Below, one piece after another: positions 13,025 to 26,544 of a stretch of 64,000 bases of DNA. The notes below the pieces were generated by a model. That model had not been told where the DNA came from. It was given only the letters and a program-made list of their open reading frames with translations, and searched no databases. The DNA is from Zerene cesonia (Eukaryota > Arthropoda > Insecta > Lepidoptera > Pieridae). How positions within the stretch are numbered: the stretch's first letter is position 1; the number at the start of each line of letters is the position of its first letter. A program made the translations under genes and the position numbers. The DNA lies in assembly GCF_012273895.1 (NCBI RefSeq), contig NC_052111.1, positions 9,248,759 through 9,312,758 of the forward strand, in the 5' to 3' direction.

Positions 13025-15943
13025 TTAATTAATTAATTAGTTAATATTAATTAACTATAAGTATTAGTATAGTATTAGTAGGATGTATTATTAACTTATT
13101 ATTAAAAAAGCACATACAAAAGAATTAAAGCATTTTCTAGAACATATTATTATAAGAGCTGTTCGCGCATAGTATTTATGTACATGAATTTTTCATTTAT
13201 TCATTCATTATTTATAATTATTTGGTACATATAAGGACAATTGAAATTTAAATATTTTACATCTTATATCATCATTAAATTTACACCTTAGGTCCAAGTT
13301 AAGAACCTTGGGCGACACAGTGAAATAAACTAATCTATTGAGCGTACAGATGAATGTAATACCTCCCTGCTCCACTAAAGTACTCTGGACTTCAATTAGG
13401 AAGGTAAATGAAAGATGAAAAGGGATTTCTTTCCCAATTTCAGCCGTGTCGTGTGCCCTACTTTCTCGCTAGGCTCAACAAAGCACCGGGTATAATGAGC
13501 ACGTCTTACATCTCGGTATAATGAAGACGAAGCACTGTCATTGGTCTGTATTAAAATCTGTTATATATTCGATAATAATTATTGCTTTCGTCGAAGAGTA
13601 TTCGACTAACAAGGATTCAATACTATCCAATGAGTCGAACAAATCATAAGATTCTTAGTATTTATCGAAAGGAGACGGAATTGTCAGCTGCTGTTTATAT
13701 ATTCTATTTATAATAAGAATTTATTTGAGGTTTTTTTTTTATTCTAACATTTAATCAGGAGACTTGAGAAATTTTCTGGAATAAAATAAATTGTATTAAA
13801 ACACAGATTATTCCACAGAGGGTTTCCTTGCTATTTCTTATAGGGACTTTTATAAATAACTTTCTGTATTCTGAATCGTATGTTTTTCGAAATAATGAAT
13901 TCAATAAGAGAAGCAGAAAAAAATATTTAAATATTCCAATTTAAAACGCAAGTCGTATATGATGAATGACTCGGTCCGTTGTGCCTATTAAAATATTTCG
14001 GCTTCCCACAGCTTTTGTCTGCCGACATTTTGATTAAGCGATTCTCTGTACGAATAAAGTTTTTAATCTTTTGTCCGTAAACAGAGCAATGGGGGCTGTG
14101 TCACTACTTTCCGGATTTGTGTTTTATAATCCTTCATCTCCCAAGTTGTTGATAAAGGCTGTTGTTTCGTAGGGTGTTTATTATTTTACTTTTCATTCAA
14201 ATATATACAGATTCTATATATCTACTGCATAGCAATTTTTCAAACAAAAATTGCAGGGAATTTCATCGTATTATTCAGTATTGAAAACCCTAATGCAGCG
14301 TAGCAGGACCCTCTATAGAGAGTCTATTTGGAGATAGACTAACATGGTCCATAATTTATAACAGGTCGTGAGTTGGACTGCGTCAATCACTCGCAACGTT
14401 ACTTCAACAACAAAAGTGGATTCGATCAATTTAGATAAACACGATTCTAACTGCCTAACCTGCCAAGTATTGGCTGATGATGACTGATGATGGATATTTT
14501 TGTGATTGTGTAGATTTCCATAGACTGATAAACATTTATTAGCAAAGTTATTCGGAGAAACACATAACAAATTACTATTATAATATTTGTTAGCTCACTA
14601 ATTATTATTATATTCTATGTTAGGCTAAGTTGGCCGATTTCACGGAATGGGCCAGAATATTAGATCTTAAATGTATTTATCACGAGCTAACAAGGTCGAT
14701 GTACACAAAATTAGGACGCTCCAGGTAATTCTATCCTCGTCCTATATTTAGGACTTATTAGTCTGTCAATATAAGACATTCAAACAATGGATGTGAGGCT
14801 CACGATACCATCAGTAAATACGGGATCTATTAGTATTTGCTCCACTTATGGTATATGACAAGAATCTATTCATTTTTAAGTAGAAAGATCAGTGTAAGGC
14901 AAATAACATTAAAACATGTAATTGTGAAGTTAATTCCATATAACTTACTCAAAGGTGATGAATACTTATTGGTTCCATTGCAAGCCGTGTTTGTTTTACA
15001 AGAATAAGCTCTTTACTTATACCTATGGATCGAACTGCTAGTTTCATCCACGTTCCTTAATTGAAACTCAAACATTTCCAACTTCTGTGTATTTATTAAC
15101 ATTTCACTGTTTCGGTTTTATGGTTTATTTGTTTCCCCGTAACGAATGCGTCTCTTTGATGACAAAACTATGGCAACTGATGCATTGCACGAATTAAAGC
15201 AGGTATAATTAAAATCCTTTGACGAAGAAGACCAATATCGGGCAAAAATTAACATTTTCCGCTAAAGTTTAATTAACGCCTTCGAAAATAATTTTTCGTA
15301 TTGAAATGGCGTATTTATTTCATCTATGATTTTGATGATATCGCGAGCGATCGGAAGTAATCCGGCGAAAATGTAATAAATACAGATATTCTGATGTTAA
15401 TTATGAATTTTAATGTTGCGACATGTGTATTGGTAATCGACTTTGCTTTATTTAATCTCCTCTATAATTTATTGGTTGTTATTGTATATTAATTTTTAGT
15501 TTTATAGCATTTAAATGCTTTATTATTATAAATTTTTTTAATTATATTTGGCAAGAGATCAATAATGTTGCATCAACATTTGTAAGGAAACAAACCTAAT
15601 TGTAATAATGAACCGATTTTATAACAAGTTTTCAAACTTTGTGTAATTCGTTTATAGAGGTATTAGACGCTCTTTTATTAGCGTAGACATGGGAAGTTTG
15701 GAGACTTGTTATTGACTATAACTTACCATCTACTTATACAAGTTCACACACAATAGATTATTTAAACAAAGCTGCGAGATGCCTTTCTTTGCAATGTAAT
15801 TGCTGTGTAAATAAATGAAGTTATTATAAATCACGTCATCTGTATGTTATTTCGGACAGAATAGTTACAATAGCAGTTAGCTAATAAGACTCGTACGTAG
15901 TTCATTATTAAAAAGTCGTATTAAAGCGTTATTGTTGTTGCAG

Positions 15944-16010
15944 GTGTGTGTAGCGTGCGGTGTATGCGCGGGTGTGAGCGGGGAATGCGCGCGGGGGCGG
16001 GGCGCTAGCG
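15944..16010 (+). other. 5' UTR part of the dpr-like exon 1
   Basis: An acceptor-like TTGTTGTTGCAG ends at 15943, and base composition switches sharply from AT-rich to GC-rich exactly there. This suggests the coding exon begins at 15944 with 67 bases of leader, and that a further non-coding exon lies upstream. The alternative, a transcription start nearby without an upstream intron, cannot be excluded. Confidence 0.5.
15964..16008 (+). promoter_or_regulatory. upstream ORF of 14 codons before the dpr-like start
   Basis: ATG at 15964 (a second in-frame ATG at 15985) runs in a different frame to a TAG at 16006-16008, two bases before the main ATG at 16011. The peptide is Arg/Gly-rich and looks unconstrained. 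If the leader starts at 15944, ribosomes would meet this ORF first, so it could lower or gate translation by leaky scanning or reinitiation. Regulation is inferred from position only. Confidence 0.45.
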
Positions 16011-16074
16011 ATGCTTCGAGCGCAGCCCGTCGCGCGTCTCCTGCTGCTGTGTCTGACGCACCTCTCGCCGCCTG
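16011..16074 (+). CDS. dpr6/10-like: dpr-like gene, coding exon 1 (signal peptide)
   Basis: First coding exon of an immunoglobulin-superfamily cell-surface gene. The ATG at 16011 opens 21 full codons plus one base, then a strong donor GGTAAGT (GT at 16075). The peptide has a basic start (R3, R9), a leucine-rich core (LLLLCL, residues 10-15) and a small-residue end (SPP), as in a secretory signal peptide. An in-frame TAG at 15951 and no other in-frame ATG fix the start; the -3 base is G. The exon is very GC-rich against AT-rich surroundings. It ends in phase 1, matching the phase of the acceptor at 60556, so joining gives an open 77-residue N-terminus. The family assignment rests on exon 2. 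The exon was found by reading and is too short to be certain without transcripts. Confidence 0.72.
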
Positions 16075-16110
16075 GTAAGTACCCCTAGGCCTACCCATAT
16101 CTTTAATTTT

Positions 16111-16396
16111 TGATGCCATAAGCGGGCAACTGAGGTGGTGATTCGCCTTATGGTGAGCGTCATCGTCCTTAAACATTCGCCGAGGTGGTGCTTTTGCGAA
16201 TAAGCTGCCCGCTTTTAAGGGAAAAGGGATGAGGAAAGGATTGACGACTGGAAAGGAGAACTGGATTGTAAGGGTGAGGAAAAAGATACAGGTCTCCGGT
16301 TCCCCCACCCACCGTAGGAAACACAGCATACTGCTATTTGACGCTGGTTTTCTGTTAGGGTGTGGTTCGCACATGTGTGCGACGACATATGCCAAT
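16111..16396 (+). repeat. interspersed repeat family B, next to exon 1 donor
   Basis: Blocks in order: GGGCAACTGAGGTGGTGATT, AAACATTCGCCGAGGTGG, AAGCTGCCCGCTTTTAAGGG, GAGGAAAGGATTGACGACTG, CTCCGGTTCCCCCACCCACC and AACACAGCATACTGCTATTT. It matches the fuller copy at 44632. It begins only about 36 bases after the donor of coding exon 1. Confidence 0.65.
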
Positions 16397-17310
16397 GTAT
16401 TTCCTATTCACGAGTGCAAAAATTCGAACTTTGCGCGAATGCTTGCGCGCAAATGATTGTCGCGGTTCACTTTTTTATACTGTCTTAAATGATGTGTTTC
16501 CATCGCTTCATTTATAAACTATTAGGTGATCAGGCTTTATAATTTACGTATATTGTTGCAAACAGAGAAATATTCTATGTTAGTTTCCTCTGGGAATCAA
16601 ACCCAGGACCTCTCTCTACTATACTAGGCGGTTGTATTTTATTATACAGGTGTTTTTTTGCTACCTAATTTATATAGAGTTTATGCAACCTGTTTCGAGG
16701 ATTCAGGGCTTAATAAATCAGGATAAATGTACTCGGAAGATGGGTCATGTAGTCTAACTTTTATTCTAAAATTACTATCAAAGCGTTAATGTGTTAAATA
16801 TCTTATAAAAACTAAACGGAAGACGAATTCTAATTTATGTGTGACTGAGTTTTATTCGACTGTTTGAGATATCGTTTCGAAATAGCAAGTAATATAATAA
16901 TGATTGAACGTTAAATATACTTTTCATCAATAAGTCTATAGAATGGTATAAATGTACAACCAAGTATCTTCTTAAGGCAAACGTTACACTGAAAACGTCT
17001 TACCTTCTGATAAATACATAACGAACTCTGCAGACGAGATCTCGCAACTTTCATAGATTACGGAAAAATTCAACGGATTTTAGTTATTCATTTGGACCTT
17101 TCTTGTCCCTCAATTTCAATAAGACCGTCCCTTGACTTACATTTTAGTGGAGTGTTGTATTCCGGGCCCCTCTAAGATAACGGATATCAGCAGAACCGTT
17201 CATAAATGCCTTTAGTTAATACCGAATTTTTTAATTGTACTTAGTTACTATTGTTAAAAGAGTGTAATTGTTATTGTTTAATGTTGCATTGCCATAGAAT
17301 TTTTGTTATT

Positions 17311-17866
17311 TTTTAACCGATTTCAAGGAGCTTGTCATTTCAATATATGAAACGATATTTAAAGAATTCACGCAGTTTTCAGATATGATATTCTATAATT
17401 GCTTGTAATGACGTGTGCCAAATTTCATAAGTGTATGTATGTTTAAATGTTTGTTCGTATGTATGTTTGTCCACGAATAGCTCAAACCCGTAGGATCGAA
17501 TTGATTTCTTTTGAGTTGTGATGGGGCACTTAGGGAAGTTTCAACAAATTTATCGAATCGCAAATCATATGGTACAGTCGTTGAAGTCCATTTAATTTAG
17601 TAAATTGCTACTCTTAATCAAATTCAACTAATCATAATAGTACTCATTAAGAATAATTATTCAAAATAATAAGCCTATTAATCCTTTTTAACAAAAAATA
17701 AATCGCCCTTAAATTGTCATTGAACCAAATTTTAATGGAACCAGGTGACAGGCAGCGCTAGCTTTCAAGTAAAAAAAGAAAGAATCATTAAAATCGCTTC
17801 ACTCAGTCAGTACAGTACAGTGCAATATATATTATTTATAACCACCTTTTTAAAGTCGGTTGAAAA
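17311..17866. repeat. MITE-like repeat with inverted ends (family G)
   Basis: The left end TTTTAACCGATTTCAAGGAG and the right end CTTTTTAAAGTCGGTTGAAA are imperfect inverted repeats of the motif AACCGACTTCAAAAAG, a very common lepidopteran repeat end. The inside is AT-rich with TATGTATGTTTGTCCACGAA and no coding capacity. Confidence 0.5.
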
Positions 17867-18134
17867 TTGTAATACACTTGACCTCAAGCTCAGAGGCTTA
17901 CTTATTTCGTTCTGTCCAACTTTCCATTTAATTTGACGGAACCCTCAAGAAGTTGGGAGCTTCTTTCCCTTTTTTGTCTTTTCTCGTTTTATTGTGAAGT
18001 TTCGCGAAGAAATTGAAACCAGATAACTTTATCGCTTATACTTTGAAGTTTGTCTTTTTATAGACGGCTGTTGTGGTAGTTATTCAAAAACTCGGGATTG
18101 GATTGATCTCTCGCACACTTTTGTTTATTTTTTT

Positions 18135-18420
18135 ATCATAGCTGGCAATCGAGCTGGTGGTTCGTCTGATGGTTGGTCAGACGGTAAGCGATCACCACCG
18201 CCCATCAGCTGGTTTTAAGGGTTAAGGATTAAGGAAAGGATTGATGACTGGAAAATATCATTGGACTCGGAAGGATGCAAAGCAAACGGACCGGCTACCC
18301 CATTCACCGTATAAAACACGATAGCATGCTATTATTTCACGACTGTTTTCTGCGGGGATGTGGTACTCCCTCGGTGTGAGCTTGCCCAATTCGTGCCGAA
18401 GCATGCTCGATTTTCACATC
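18135..18420 (+). repeat. interspersed repeat family B
   Basis: GGCAATCGAGCTGGTGGTTC, AAGCGATCACCACCGCCCAT, AGGAAAGGATTGATGACTGG and TGTGGTACTCCCTCGGTGTG follow the family B order. It lacks the AACATTTGGAGAGGC block. Confidence 0.65.
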
Positions 18421-21400
18421 TTGTGCATAAGACAAGCCAAAAGTACGAGGGTTATTCTTAGAATCTGGTAATTGTATATCTTAATTTGAATTATAACCCA
18501 GGAAGGTGCTACTTGTGTGTTAATTTCTAATAGTTCTGAGTACATCCAAATAGACTCAGAAAATTTTTAGCAAAAGAAAGAACCATAAGTAACAAAGTCT
18601 TTCCTCTATTGGATATTCTTTACTAGGAATAGGATAATAAACATTCCAAAAGAGAATTCTAAAATTCTTCTCCAAAAACTTCTGGGAATTGAAAACAATC
18701 CACTGGGTATGAATAAAATCGTAAAGCATGTGAATTTAATAAAATGCCAATATGCCGGCTCTTCCATTGCACAAAGCTATGAATTTCCTTCAGGAATATC
18801 GCATATTTTAGAAGAGGCTCGGCGGTAAGCGTCTGTTTGAGCTGCGAGGGGATTCCAGGTAGGCTTTAATAAAACCTAGGCTTAGGCCTTCTCCGGGACG
18901 GAAATCCGTTCAGCTTTGTTTTGGTAAATACAGATAAGGCGGTTCTATTTCGGCCGTTAAAATGGTGGACTAAATCCGTGCATCATTATTAGGTTTATGA
19001 TAAAAATTGTCGCGTAAAAGAGATTTATGCAAAGGCTGGCATTGATGCTTTGTCGAAATAGGAAACCATTTACTCTCTAGCAGATGTTTCATCCAGGTAC
19101 AGCAAGGAATGATTACTCGCAGTAGATCATACATGAAACGAACTATATAAATATAATTAACCGTGTCTTCTGTTGGAATATGAGGAGAATACATAACAAA
19201 TCCCATATTGATCGATTTTCGAGTTACGCTGGTATTACAATAATTAAATTAAAATATGATAACCTTCAAAACACAGTTTTAAGAATTCGCCTTGTGTTTG
19301 CTTATTACACTGCTCATAGCTAACTAGCTAGCTTATAGTAACCATCTAGCTACACTTTTATTTCATGCAATTCGTTTGTTAACACAACCGTTAACGGCGT
19401 CAACGTGGGAACCAATTTACTTTGAACTGCATTTACACCATTTCAATGGAAATATTATTCATCACGAGGCGAGGCCGCAACTATAAAATAATACCACAAC
19501 GTTTATGAAACTGGCGGCAGTTGTACAGCAGTGCTGTCTCAGTGGTTAATTTTATTGGATTAAAGGGCCTTTTTACAGGAGCATGCAAATACATAATTCT
19601 CAATTCATGTACATACTGTTCACAGAATGACAGTTATAAAGCTGAAGGAAGGAAAATTATTCACATTCGTATGAATTTAAAAAACGCTCTTCGCCAGACC
19701 ACCTCTCTGTAAGCTCATAAATAAACGTTATAATAAAACTTATAACAGCAAGTATTTTCAGTCTTTCTAATTTCTTCAAACATTTCTCATAGTCATACAG
19801 ACAAAAAAGATAGATAAAAAGCTGAAAGTAACATTGCCAAGCCTAACAACAATCTCGTAATAAGACAGCGTAGATCGCACAATCACAAATTGTTAAAGTT
19901 TTATTTACATTTTAGATGTTTCGCTTCGAAAACAAACAGATATACTCAGTAATTCGGAATAAAGTTGTGATTTAATTTGCTAAACAAATATAATACCAGC
20001 CCGATTGTTGTGAATTAATAATTTCGTTTCCAATCCGCTGTAACGAAATTAATTGCTGTTTTAATTGGTCGTGATAATTTTGAGAAATGAAGAATTTTGT
20101 AGAAACAATAATAACTAGTAACTCATTAAAAAATCTACTGTGATGTTGATAAGTAGTTTGAAGAAGATTAACATTGAAGAGGTCTTGAGTTTGATATTAT
20201 TTAAAAAATCTACCAATGAATGTAGACAACTCTACATATTTTTAATAATTACTAGAGATTTTTGACTCCATACCCTGTATCTTGTTAGCGTCACCACAAA
20301 GTTTTTAGTGTCGTGTTGCATCTGCGAAAGGCCTAGGTTTTCGAGCCAGTATCTGATAATTCATTACTCTCCCAAGGTGCCTTTGACATTCCCGCACAGG
20401 GATGAAAGGGTTCGAGTTGACGGACCTGCTTTGATCTCGAGATAAACATATCTTAATCTCGAAGGAGTGAAATGTGGTTTTTAGGCTAAAAATATAGAAT
20501 ACATAACTTGCAATGAATTGTTTTTGTTGCAAATAAAACTAAACTAAACTTTAACATTTTATCCTTTTGGTATGTTGTGCTCCGAAATTTTAAATCATAA
20601 AATTGATACTGAAAGTTTAAAAATATGTTATATAAGAACACACTAATACATGGTACATAATTATTATAACTTAGCGAGTTTGTGAACGACATAGAAGTTT
20701 ACAGAGCCTTTTAGACTTCTGTTCAGAAGTTAGGACTTATTAAAAACTGAAAGAAAAATATTTCAGGTATAGCTCGCTTTATATTTAAGTCATAAAATGG
20801 GTTATTATGATTTAAAAATATTTTTAACCAAGTATTCATTATATTTAAAGCTTATTTTTATAAGGACAATAATTCATTAAATTTCGTATTATATCTAGTT
20901 TTGAAAAGATGTGCTCTAAAATTTTATTGAGGATAAAATTCTTATCGATGAAAGGAAGGTAGATGAAAGGAAGGTGTTCAAATACAATATGTTTTTTCTC
21001 AATGACAAAAGTGAGTAAAACTCAAAGTATATGGCGGCCGTATTAGTTCCAGTATATGGCGGCCCAATGCCTAATTCCAAAATATACCATAAGAAGCTAA
21101 AATAACGTCCAATTATTGTTTAAGAATAAAACCAATTTCATAACGAACTCGAGGGTAGCTCAAATCGACGTACACTCAGCTTCACGAATAATTTAGCAGT
21201 TACCCGACTTTTCCTAAAACCTGAAGCATCCCATCTGATATACAAGCTAATATTTCTGTCTCTTCACGACCACTCGTAATTTTGTTACACAGACGGCAGA
21301 TGCGTTTAATATCGAACATAAAAATATACCTTAAGCTCACTAGACGAAGAATTAGTGTCGCTTAAATTTTATACCGTTTTTATGTATGAACGTGAATTGC

Positions 21401-22050
21401 TCCTACGAATGTGGCTTTAAGCTTTGCGAATATTTTACGCTAAGTTGCTTTTTATTGGAAGTATGAATGTGAGATGTGGATGTTACGGTTGGCCATCTTG
21501 GTAAGACGTCTTGCGGTTAATGGTCACGCATATTAGAAATGTCCAGTAAATATCAGATAGTAAGAAATTGAATGCTACTCCGAAACATTCCGTTTAGGAT
21601 ATTGGGCTGAGTAATAATTAGCGCAAGTTGCAAAAGCATATTGTATAAGTAAGGTTGTTTAAATTCAAATTTCTTTCAATTCATAAGTGTTTTTACTGAT
21701 GTGAATTTAGCATTATTATATTACAACTTTAAATAGGCGGATCTTAGCGATCCTATTAAATAAAATAAAATAATAAACAAGAAGTGGCCGTTTTTGTCAA
21801 TCAGTCAAATGTGTTATATAAGGCAATAGTAATAAAATAATACGAAACGAAGAAACGTTAAATCCTGAACACTATGAAGACAATTCCATGAAAGTCAAAA
21901 TCGTAAATACTGAGAACAAAGGCCTGATGCAGCAGCTCAAACGGCGACATCAAACCCGCTAATTGTGACGACTCGTTTGACAATGTGTAAATAAACTGAC
22001 CTATGAAATGTGACAGTGTTCACAACTGGAGGCTAGCGAGACCGTTGTAT

Positions 22051-22120
22051 GTCATCATCAGTCCACATTTGTTTTCACTACAGGGACACGGGGCTCCTAT
22101 GAAGGATCAGGCATTCACAA
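22051..22120 (-). mobile_element. 3' tail of the same RTE-like LINE, minus copy
   Basis: GTCATCATCAGTCCACATTT, TCACTACAGGGACACGGGG and CTCCTATGAAGGATCAGGC are the reverse complement, with changes, of the tail at 4084-4194. Confidence 0.55.
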
Positions 22121-24612
22121 CGAACAAACTTTTTGATTCCTCGATATGTCGGTTTCTTCATGTTTTCCTCCACCGTTGCGGCTAGTGATAATGTTATTGA
22201 TATACGCAGATATATTAATAAATCAATTCGTTTCCCGTCCGCTCGCCTGGTTTTGGAAGCTCGACTTATTGTTTTTAAGTACGAGGGACTCCTGACTTTT
22301 TGAGAAACATTGCTCTTTATCAATAATTATTATGTTGATAATTTTTATTAAACAATCAAAGAACTACATTTTGATAAATTAAATCTTGATAGTTCATGAG
22401 CACTTTCAGATTAAAGTTCCAGTTTCGTGTTCGGTTTTGTGTACAAGAGATACGTGAGTTTTTTGTATTCAAACAAGAGCACTGGTTTTTGATCCGGTGA
22501 AATATAGATGTGTAATCAAAACTGAACTAGCATACACTGTATTGATTTCTTCTAGTTTTTACCCAGCTTCCGCTATTCCATTTTTAATAGACTTCCATGA
22601 ACAATTCCTTTGTTTAGAAATGTCGAATGGACAAAAAAATTTGTAATAAAATTCAAGTGCAATCGATAGCAAAGGTATAACAGCTCTCTGATGGACAGAA
22701 CATCATTCGTTTTCATGACTCGATTGAGTTAGTTGGTTAAGAAATTCCATCGGCGAAGTTTCAAGATGTATTGTTGTTCACGGAATGTTTTCGATCTTTA
22801 AATATTCTTAGTTTAGCTTAGTTCAGTTGTACTTGAAAAGGTGAATTATAAAACTAATAACTCATCGTTTCATATTATAACTACAATTAAAAAGATAGGA
22901 GGAAGAATCTATGATTAGATATTACAGCTATGCAAGGAAAACGAATGTGAATTTATGGTCATGACCTGACATTAACGAGTATTAATAAAACCAGTTTCGT
23001 GTATTTTTTATACTTTATAATAACCAAAAACACTCGTTGAACCAAAATAAGCTATTGAAAGTAAAGAAAATGGAGTTTCACAGAAAAAAAATGTGGGTCG
23101 CGTCTGAAAAGAGCGGGAACGCGACACGAGTCGGTAAATTGGACAATTTGTGGGTCTGCTCATAGAAAATGTGAAACACGCTTTAAAACTGAGATTCACT
23201 TTAATTTGTTTTAAAAGTTGATAACACAGTTTTTAAATTGCTTTGCCATAAAGGTGCTGCATTGCTTATAAATTGGTGAAACTGTATTTAAGTATGTACT
23301 AAAGGTCCTTTTGAGTATTTCAATTTTTTTAAAGAGATTTGGTAAATTCTTTTACATTCTAATTTAAGACTCGATCTTCGTTTCGAAGACTTAACACTAT
23401 TTTGTACCTTTGTAAATATTTGAACATTGTCCGTGAATAAAATTCTAGAGTTTGTACATTTCAATTGTGAAATTTCCATGTCACTACGTTCGGGCTTGAA
23501 GCTTTGGTTTACCACTTCTTACAAACGTTTATCTACGGAATGCGGTCCAGCAACTCATTAATCCGTTAATCCGAGGAAATCCATTATCTCCTTTATCAGA
23601 CCTTAAATTTAACCCTGTACTATATTTTTAAAATTCATTCCTAAAGCGCAGCCACTACCGCTGGCAGTAATTAAATCTAATTTATGCTGTATTCAACCTG
23701 CTTCCAAAGAGGATTTGTGTCAGCGTGCACTCATTAGTGTTAAATAATGAACCGTGTTAACCTTTTTCAAAATCATTTTATACAGGGATGGCAATTTTTA
23801 TCAACCTTTTGTTATTATATTATATCCAGAGAATTATGGTAATGCATACCCTTAATCATTTCTTGCATTAAGCCTGCTTAGTTTGTATTGTGGGCCGACT
23901 CGAAGGACCTTTTTCCAGTATAATATATTGCATTTTAAATTTGGTTTATTTGATAGATATATACCAACTCGTTGTACCAAAGCAAATGAAAATAAATTCA
24001 TATTGATAAAAAATTTAATTTTTGTAGTCAGTATTAAACCTAAGTAGGTACATATTTCATTTTTGAATATATGATGTTTTGCATACCTACTCTTTTAAAT
24101 TACTATTATAAATGAAATCATGTTACTACTAGTAGTAGCATTATATTTATTTATGAGTGTAATTTGTATGTCTAAACGTCTATGTACCCAAAATCATAAT
24201 AGCGTTATTGACGGGCCGTAAAGCGCAGCCTCCCCGCTGGGCCTTTTTCGTTTATTGTTATTCATTTTTCTTCATTTTAATAAACTTCTTTACGTTCTAT
24301 TGCAAGATGTCAGCCGTGGCCCGGCGTCAGTATTAATTAGATTTTTCCCTCTTCTATTTACTTGGCAAAATATAGTCGGCCATTGCTCCGTAATTATTCT
24401 GTGGTTAAAATAATTTATGTGGCCAATAAATCGTGCGTTTTCCTTTTCGTTGAAATTGGCGTTAATTTATTTGTGAATTTTGTTATTTCATTGTTGTCTT
24501 ATGTGTTTGTATCTACTGTTTTACGAGTGTAAACATAATAAGGATAATTTTTTAATTTTAAGTTGGGCCAACCCGAGCGAAATCTGTGCAAGTGGCTAGT
24601 CATTATTATATA

Positions 24613-24943
24613 ATCACAGGGATTTAATTGACGCAAGAGTGGGTAATCCGAACTGTTATAGTAGTAAGCAATCACCACTGCCCTTAAACATTCGCAAAAT
24701 TAGGTCACTGAAAAATCGTTGCCCGTTTTATAGGGTAAAGGATATAGAAAGGAGTGTCTAGGGAAATAAATAAATGGGCTGAAAAGGTTTGTTTCGGTCA
24801 GGTTAGGTCCTTCTATCTCTGACTGTTCTAGACATCGCTTAGTAAAATTCGAATACTACTACTTCACGCGGATTTTCTGTGAGGGTGTTGTAGCTACCCT
24901 GGTGTAAGCTAGCCCATTCGTAGCGAAGCGTGCACGACTTCCT
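24613..24943 (+). repeat. interspersed repeat family B, diverged
   Basis: TAAGCAATCACCACTGCCCT, AAACATTCGCAAAATTAGG, TTGCCCGTTTTATAGGG and CTACCCTGGTGTAAGC with GAAGCGTGCACGACTTCC mark a worn copy in the same order. Confidence 0.55.
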
Positions 24944-26340
24944 CAGTAAAAATAGAATTTAATCTACGACCCTATACACATTTTAGCAATCAGCAACTTC
25001 TTACATTTCGGATACATTCAATGAAGCAAGGCACAAAAGTTCAATACAAATTTTTGAGGAAAACCGAATACATATAGGAAGCAGTATCGTGCAATGTACT
25101 CCAACATATGTTAGGTACGAGCATTGTATACGAAAGGCTGTATTTTTACCGGCAACGGAAAGTTCTGGGTCAGTTAATTAACAAGTTTCATTTGAAACAA
25201 GGCGTGACTGTAAGTTTATGTTTTGTTCAGTTATTTTGTGCTAGTGGGAGAAACAAAAAATAATCATTTCGATATTAGGATTTTAATCTTACGTAGGTAC
25301 CTATATCTGTAACAAATATAGTAATAGATAGTTGCTTTAAAAGTGTTAATAATGAATACTCGTATTTTAACTGAAAGATAAATCCGTACTAATTTTCTTT
25401 GGCTGTCTGTTGCCAAAATCTTCAGGACTAATTCAAATTCAACCGCATCACCATTTTGATATTTTAGCTGGAACACAGCACTGCAAGTCGAACTATCGTC
25501 TTAATTTTATCGGCGAACTTGCGGACGTAACGGCGGAGCAGGATCACACAAGCTTTGTGTAAGCCAGCCTCTCAGATTTGCATTCGTATATTGACCGACG
25601 CCCGGAATTATTTTCTTTATCTTTTAATTCCATTGATACTTTTGGTCATTTTTCTAAACAATATGGTCTGTTTTAGCGTTCAATGTTGCTTATATATAAA
25701 TTGTTTCTTATAAGTTTTTGCAAATAAAACACTACTTAATAAGTACAGTATATTTTTAATTTAAATCATGCGTACCTCAGAAACAACATTTAGTTAACGA
25801 AAACCTTCACCCCGTTACGATTCAGAAACATAACCTAAAAGATACGATTTCCCGCCAAGAGCGCTATTCTTCGCAGTTATTTCTAGACTTGTTTCACCTG
25901 AAACACCAATTAAATAAAACAAGCTTAGACGACGAGTGTCCTCTACAAATACCGACTGAAATGTTATTATTTCATTTCGTTCACGCCACGGCCACTAATT
26001 GGATACGATAATTAATTTAACGACCTTTGAAAGTTATAAACTATGACTATTTGATTATACTGCGGTATATATAATTATAGTTTCTTGTTGCCTCTCTCGC
26101 GGTAGACCCTTGCAGGAGTATTTAATGCGTCAATGTGAAATATGTTCTATACAAACACTGTTGCTGAGAAATATGATTTTAGAATACATACATACAGTGA
26201 TAACCGATTGGACTCCACAATAATGTGATGCTTTTTAAATCAGTTATATAGAATATTCAGTCCTCTTACGACCTCGGTCATATTGTTAATGGATTATTAA
26301 AACTCTTAAATTAAAGTTTATTATTACCAAAATACTTACT

Positions 26341-26440
26341 TCGGTGGCACTGGTACCTCGAAGTGGGTCTTGGCTTCAGAGATGAAAACACCCCGTCTTG
26401 CCTGACGGTTTTGAAAGAAAAGAAAGAAAGAAAGAAAATA
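26341..26440. repeat. (GAAA)n-linked repeat fragment
   Basis: GGTGGCACTGGTACCTCGAA, GTGGGTCTTGGCTTCAGAG and CACCCCGTCTTGCCTGACGG lead into (GAAA)n at 26413-26438. The fixed linkage of a conserved-looking unit to a tetranucleotide run suggests a transposon end, but I have only one copy. Confidence 0.3.
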
Positions 26441-26544
26441 CTTTTAATCACAAATACAACAACTTATAATTAATACATTTTGAGAACAATAAAATAATAA
26501 AGAAATCAAAATAAAAATTACATTTTTTTACATTTGGATAGTAT

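Larger units (their letters stand above)
1..15943. other. non-coding 5' region, upstream of exon 1
   Basis: I see no coding exon here. If the acceptor at 15943 is real, much of this is an intron of the dpr-like gene plus promoter or flank. The recognisable content is repeats, listed separately (Helitron-like copies, a SINE, LINE tails, a hairpin repeat). Stretches between them, for example 1900-3700, 10000-12780 and 13030-15900, are AT-rich and show nothing I can name. Open frames up to 138 codons occur but have no recognisable protein features. Confidence 0.6.

Noticed and set aside
13024..13080. TTAATTAATTAATTAG and neighbouring AT palindromes as a possible replication or matrix-attachment element
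   Set aside because: Low-complexity AT sequence beside a transposon; nothing distinguishes it from slippage.
15877..16395. 172-codon open frame on the minus strand
   Set aside because: It is antisense to exon 1 and runs into the family B repeat; GC-rich DNA with few stops explains it.
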